64,000 bases of DNA from CAZJWR01 sp964549765 (GTDB lineage Bacteria; Zixibacteria; MSB-5A5; GN15; JAAZOE01), in assembly GCA_964549765.1 (NCBI GenBank), contig CAZJWR010000013.1, positions 4,512-68,511 on the forward strand, in the 5' to 3' direction. The translations under genes and the position numbers were made by a program. The notes below the pieces were generated by a model that saw only the letters and a list, made by a program, of their open reading frames with translations, searched no databases and had not been told where the DNA came from. This document shows, piece after piece, positions 61,926 through 64,000 of the stretch. Within the stretch, counting starts at the first letter, position 1, and each line of letters begins with the position of its first letter.

Positions 61926-62936
61926 TTAGCGATCTATGGCCGACGTATCTAACGCGCCGCTTGGGAAGACATGATGGTTCTTTATTGCCGCAGGCAGTCG
62001 CCCCTTGAAGATATTTTCGAGTTCTTCGGCGGAACGCAAGCCGAATATGGACGTTATTGCGATAGGATCGGCTCGATACTCCGTATGACCCTCGTAAAAT
62101 CCATAGCGCATGATGTAATACGGGACCATCTCTCCCGTGTGGATGTAGGTCAGGCTTCTGACCAACTCCGCACGGTTTTCCGGAGGAATGTCAGAGTAAT
62201 GGCGAGACAGCAAAGCGAGTTCATCCTCATCAAATTCCCGCCACATCTCGATTTGCCAGTATCCCAGGATTTCATCCTCGAATATCGATTCCTGCCAGCC
62301 CTTGGCGCCCCAAAATGTGAGATAGATTTCCCTGTCATTATAAAGGATTGCCCGAATGTTTCCTCGTTTCGAATCCCGTTTGACGGTGAGAATTACGTTG
62401 AAAACGTGAAACAACGGTCGTGCCAGATCGGGATGCGTCAATCCCAATTGCCGAACGAGTCGATTGTCCCCCAGCAGGACTGAAACCATATCCTCGTCAT
62501 GGCTGATGAATCCGACGTTGGAATATTCCCTGGGCTGCGCTATGCTCGTGATCGCATCTACAAGGCGGCCTGTGATCGTCTTTGTATCGGTCAACTCGGA
62601 ATCGGCATGAAGACCGGTGGCGGCGAGGGTGGAAAAATCCAGAGAATCGACATCGAGCTGCCGCCCTTTGCCGTACCATCGTCCTTCATTGTAGTCAAGA
62701 GGTTCGCCGTTCTCGACGGTCACGGGGATAATTACATAGTTGTCGCCTTTGGTAAGGCAGACGACGAATTCATCTCCATCGTCCGTGGTCAGCGGCGACG
62801 GGATAGACGGTTTGTCATCCAGGGTAAAGGGATAGAGAGCATAAGTCTCTCCGGCGTAGATCAAGTGTTGATCCTGGGAATGACTGAGAACAGGCGCCAT
62901 TGTCAACAAATAGAACACGGCCAGCAATCGATACAT
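61926..62936 (-). CDS. Secreted protein of unknown function
   Basis: 336 residues. GGGAGG lies before the ATG. A signal peptide (about 1-20, ending SHSQDQ) is present, so the protein is exported. No family is recognised. The body mixes beta-rich segments (HLIYAGETYALYPFTLDDK, GNIRAILYNDREIYLTFWG) with a helical C-terminal part (PENRAELVRSLTYIHTGEM). No catalytic motif is evident. It is divergent from the RRM gene and follows, in the opposite sense of reading, the PEP-synthase-like pair. Confidence 0.6.
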   Translation of the reverse strand: MYRLLAVFYLLTMAPVLSHSQDQHLIYAGETYALYPFTLDDKPSIPSPLTTDDGDEFVVCLTKGDNYVIIPVTVENGEPLDYNEGRWYGKGRQLDVDSLDFSTLAATGLHADSELTDTKTITGRLVDAITSIAQPREYSNVGFISHDEDMVSVLLGDNRLVRQLGLTHPDLARPLFHVFNVILTVKRDSKRGNIRAILYNDREIYLTFWGAKGWQESIFEDEILGYWQIEMWREFDEDELALLSRHYSDIPPENRAELVRSLTYIHTGEMVPYYIMRYGFYEGHTEYRADPIAITSIFGLRSAEELENIFKGRLPAAIKNHHVFPSGALDTSAIDR

Positions 62937-63574
62937 AACACTTACCTCCCGAACCCCACGAAGAATTATGCCTTGGGGCTCGGATGATCCTCAAACAAAA
63001 CCCGGAGCTTCTGCGGCATAAGACTGGATTCCACGCTGTATGTCAACGCGAATGATGAATAAAACCTGACCCGTATCGCTTTTTTGCCTCAGTGATCGCG
63101 CCACGGGTTGTTCTTTGGGCGACTGAAAAGTCCGTCGCTACTGTCAATATAATGTATGCAGGGCCCGATAATCCACCGTTTTCCGCGTCTTTGCGCGTCC
63201 AACTTCGGGCTCATGCCAGACGGATATTCCGGAATCGGAACGGGACGGGGCCCGAAATGTACTGCTGTATTAACGAATATGCTCTATCGTGATACGAGCG
63301 CGGCCGTTTTCGCTGATTTCAGCGAGAAGCGGCGGAAAAATAAATTACTTTTTGAATAAATAATCGTAGGTTTTTGTCGAAGTATAGCGTATATTAAATA
63401 GTTGATATCGATTTGAGTTCGACTTTAATCGTAGTCTTGTCCTAAACCACAACTCTCCGCTAAAGCGAAATCTCGAATTGACCGCGCAATCGTGCGCAAA
63501 ACGTCATTTATCTTGAAGAATTCGACTTCAGAGACAAGCGGATCACTTCGAGATAAGCAAAAACGGAGTGTAGA
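62937..63574. other. Long divergent intergenic region and 5' leader of the RRM gene
   Basis: No supported gene. The part nearest 63575 is AT-rich and has a TATATT-type -10 candidate near 63390 and short hairpins, for example GCGCA-ATCG-TGCGC at 63484-63497. A long leader suits a cold-regulated RNA-binding protein gene, but that is inferred. Confidence 0.35.
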
Positions 63575-63865
63575 ATGAATATCTACGTCGGAAACCTGTC
63601 GTTTGATACGACAGAAGATCAATTACGCCAAGCCTTTGAGGGTTTTGGTGAAGTCACAAGCGTCAATATTATCACCGACAAATTCAGCGGAAAACCGAGA
63701 GGTTTTGCGTTTGTTGAGATGTCGAAAAAGGACGAGGCGGTCGCCGCTATCAGCGGCCTTAACGGCCGGGATATGGAAGGACGCGCGTTGAATGTCAACG
63801 AGGCGAAAGCGCGGGAACAGGGCGGCAATCGCGGCGGTGGCGGCGGCTACCGCAGATCCTACTAA
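63575..63865 (+). CDS. Single-RRM RNA-binding protein
   Basis: 96 residues with GGAGTG upstream of the ATG. RNP2 is NIYVGNLSF and RNP1 is GKPRGFAFVEM, and a Gly-rich tail (GGNRGGGGGYRRSY) follows. This is the short Rbp type of bacteria and cyanobacteria, often cold-inducible, which binds RNA and may act as a chaperone. A strong terminator lies 49 bases past the stop. Confidence 0.95.
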   Translation: MNIYVGNLSFDTTEDQLRQAFEGFGEVTSVNIITDKFSGKPRGFAFVEMSKKDEAVAAISGLNGRDMEGRALNVNEAKAREQGGNRGGGGGYRRSY

Positions 63866-63914
63866 TCGCGAATTAAGGCAACCCGCGCCAATCCGAGTGC
63901 GGAGTTGATTTTTT

Positions 63915-63945
63915 GGAGACCGGCCATCGCCGGTCTCCTTTTTTA
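63915..63945 (+). terminator. Rho-independent terminator of the RRM gene
   Basis: GGAGACCGGC-CATC-GCCGGTCTCC, a perfect 10-bp stem, followed by TTTTTTATTTTT. Confidence 0.92.
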
Positions 63946-64000
63946 TTTTTAATTTGGTCTACGACTTGGAGACGGGGTCGAATTCTCTCAATATTGTCAG

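Overview
The window reads as chromosomal DNA of a Gram-negative, FCB-group-like bacterium. A candidate phylum such as Zixibacteria is my best guess; this is inferred from gene style and no 16S gene is present. The signs are Kdo and lipid A acyltransferase genes, an LptE-type lipoprotein, a PorV-like outer-membrane protein, an FG-GAP protein with a FlgD-like C-terminal sorting tail containing an NPFNPST-type motif, and a dockerin of the GDxNxDGxVDIxDAV type. Purine-rich Shine-Dalgarno sequences precede most genes. I recognised no tRNA, rRNA, CRISPR array, phage or insertion sequence.

Layout. 1-951: 3' part of an asparaginyl-tRNA synthetase-like gene. 1142-6054: two overlapping Ser/Thr kinase-TolB-TPR genes. 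6432-7673: TreT-like glycosyltransferase. 8138-10048: a stress-type operon with a double PRC-barrel protein, an ECF sigma factor, a degenerate receiver and a tiny membrane ORF. 10352-11757: a decayed LuxR-type HTH, then rtcA. 12032-17292: a complete Lol/MacB-like envelope operon (LolA-like protein, two FtsX permeases, ATPase, outer-membrane barrel). 17276-21188 (minus): a third kinase-TPR gene, a 90-residue peptide with an NHLP-like leader and a Trp/Pro/Tyr tail, and a ComQ-like isoprenoid synthase-fold protein. 21347-24232: lipoprotein, S41 protease and fasciclin protein.

24284-30415 (minus) is a compact accessory operon: TetR regulator, SpeD-like protein, GNAT protein, ATP-grasp ligase, fold-III PLP decarboxylase, zinc ribbon and P-loop protein. 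Operator-like boxes at exact 18-bp spacing lie over the tetR promoter. 30828-33665: SulP transporter with an unusual cytoplasmic insert, and a CBS protein. 33971-36712: lipoprotein and frameshifted FG-GAP protein. 36788-40032: kdsA-kdsC-kdsD-lpxL. 40083-47717: dockerin protein, hutU-hutI-lptE, PorV-like protein, lipoprotein, a structured non-coding stretch, and an ethylbenzene-dehydrogenase-like haem lipoprotein. 47785-51513: GAF/PP2C phosphatase, Nudix hydrolase and B12 radical SAM protein. 51680-55768: sugar ABC importer. 55988-63865: metallophosphoesterase, two tandem PEP-synthase-like proteins without a visible phosphohistidine domain, a secreted protein and an RRM protein.

The best candidate for an undescribed system is 17276-18649. 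A ComQ-like enzyme lies beside a leader-bearing peptide whose tail has two Trp and two Tyr, the residue types that known peptide prenyltransferases modify. The second is the TetR-controlled SpeD/ATP-grasp/decarboxylase operon. Both are inferences from sequence and context.
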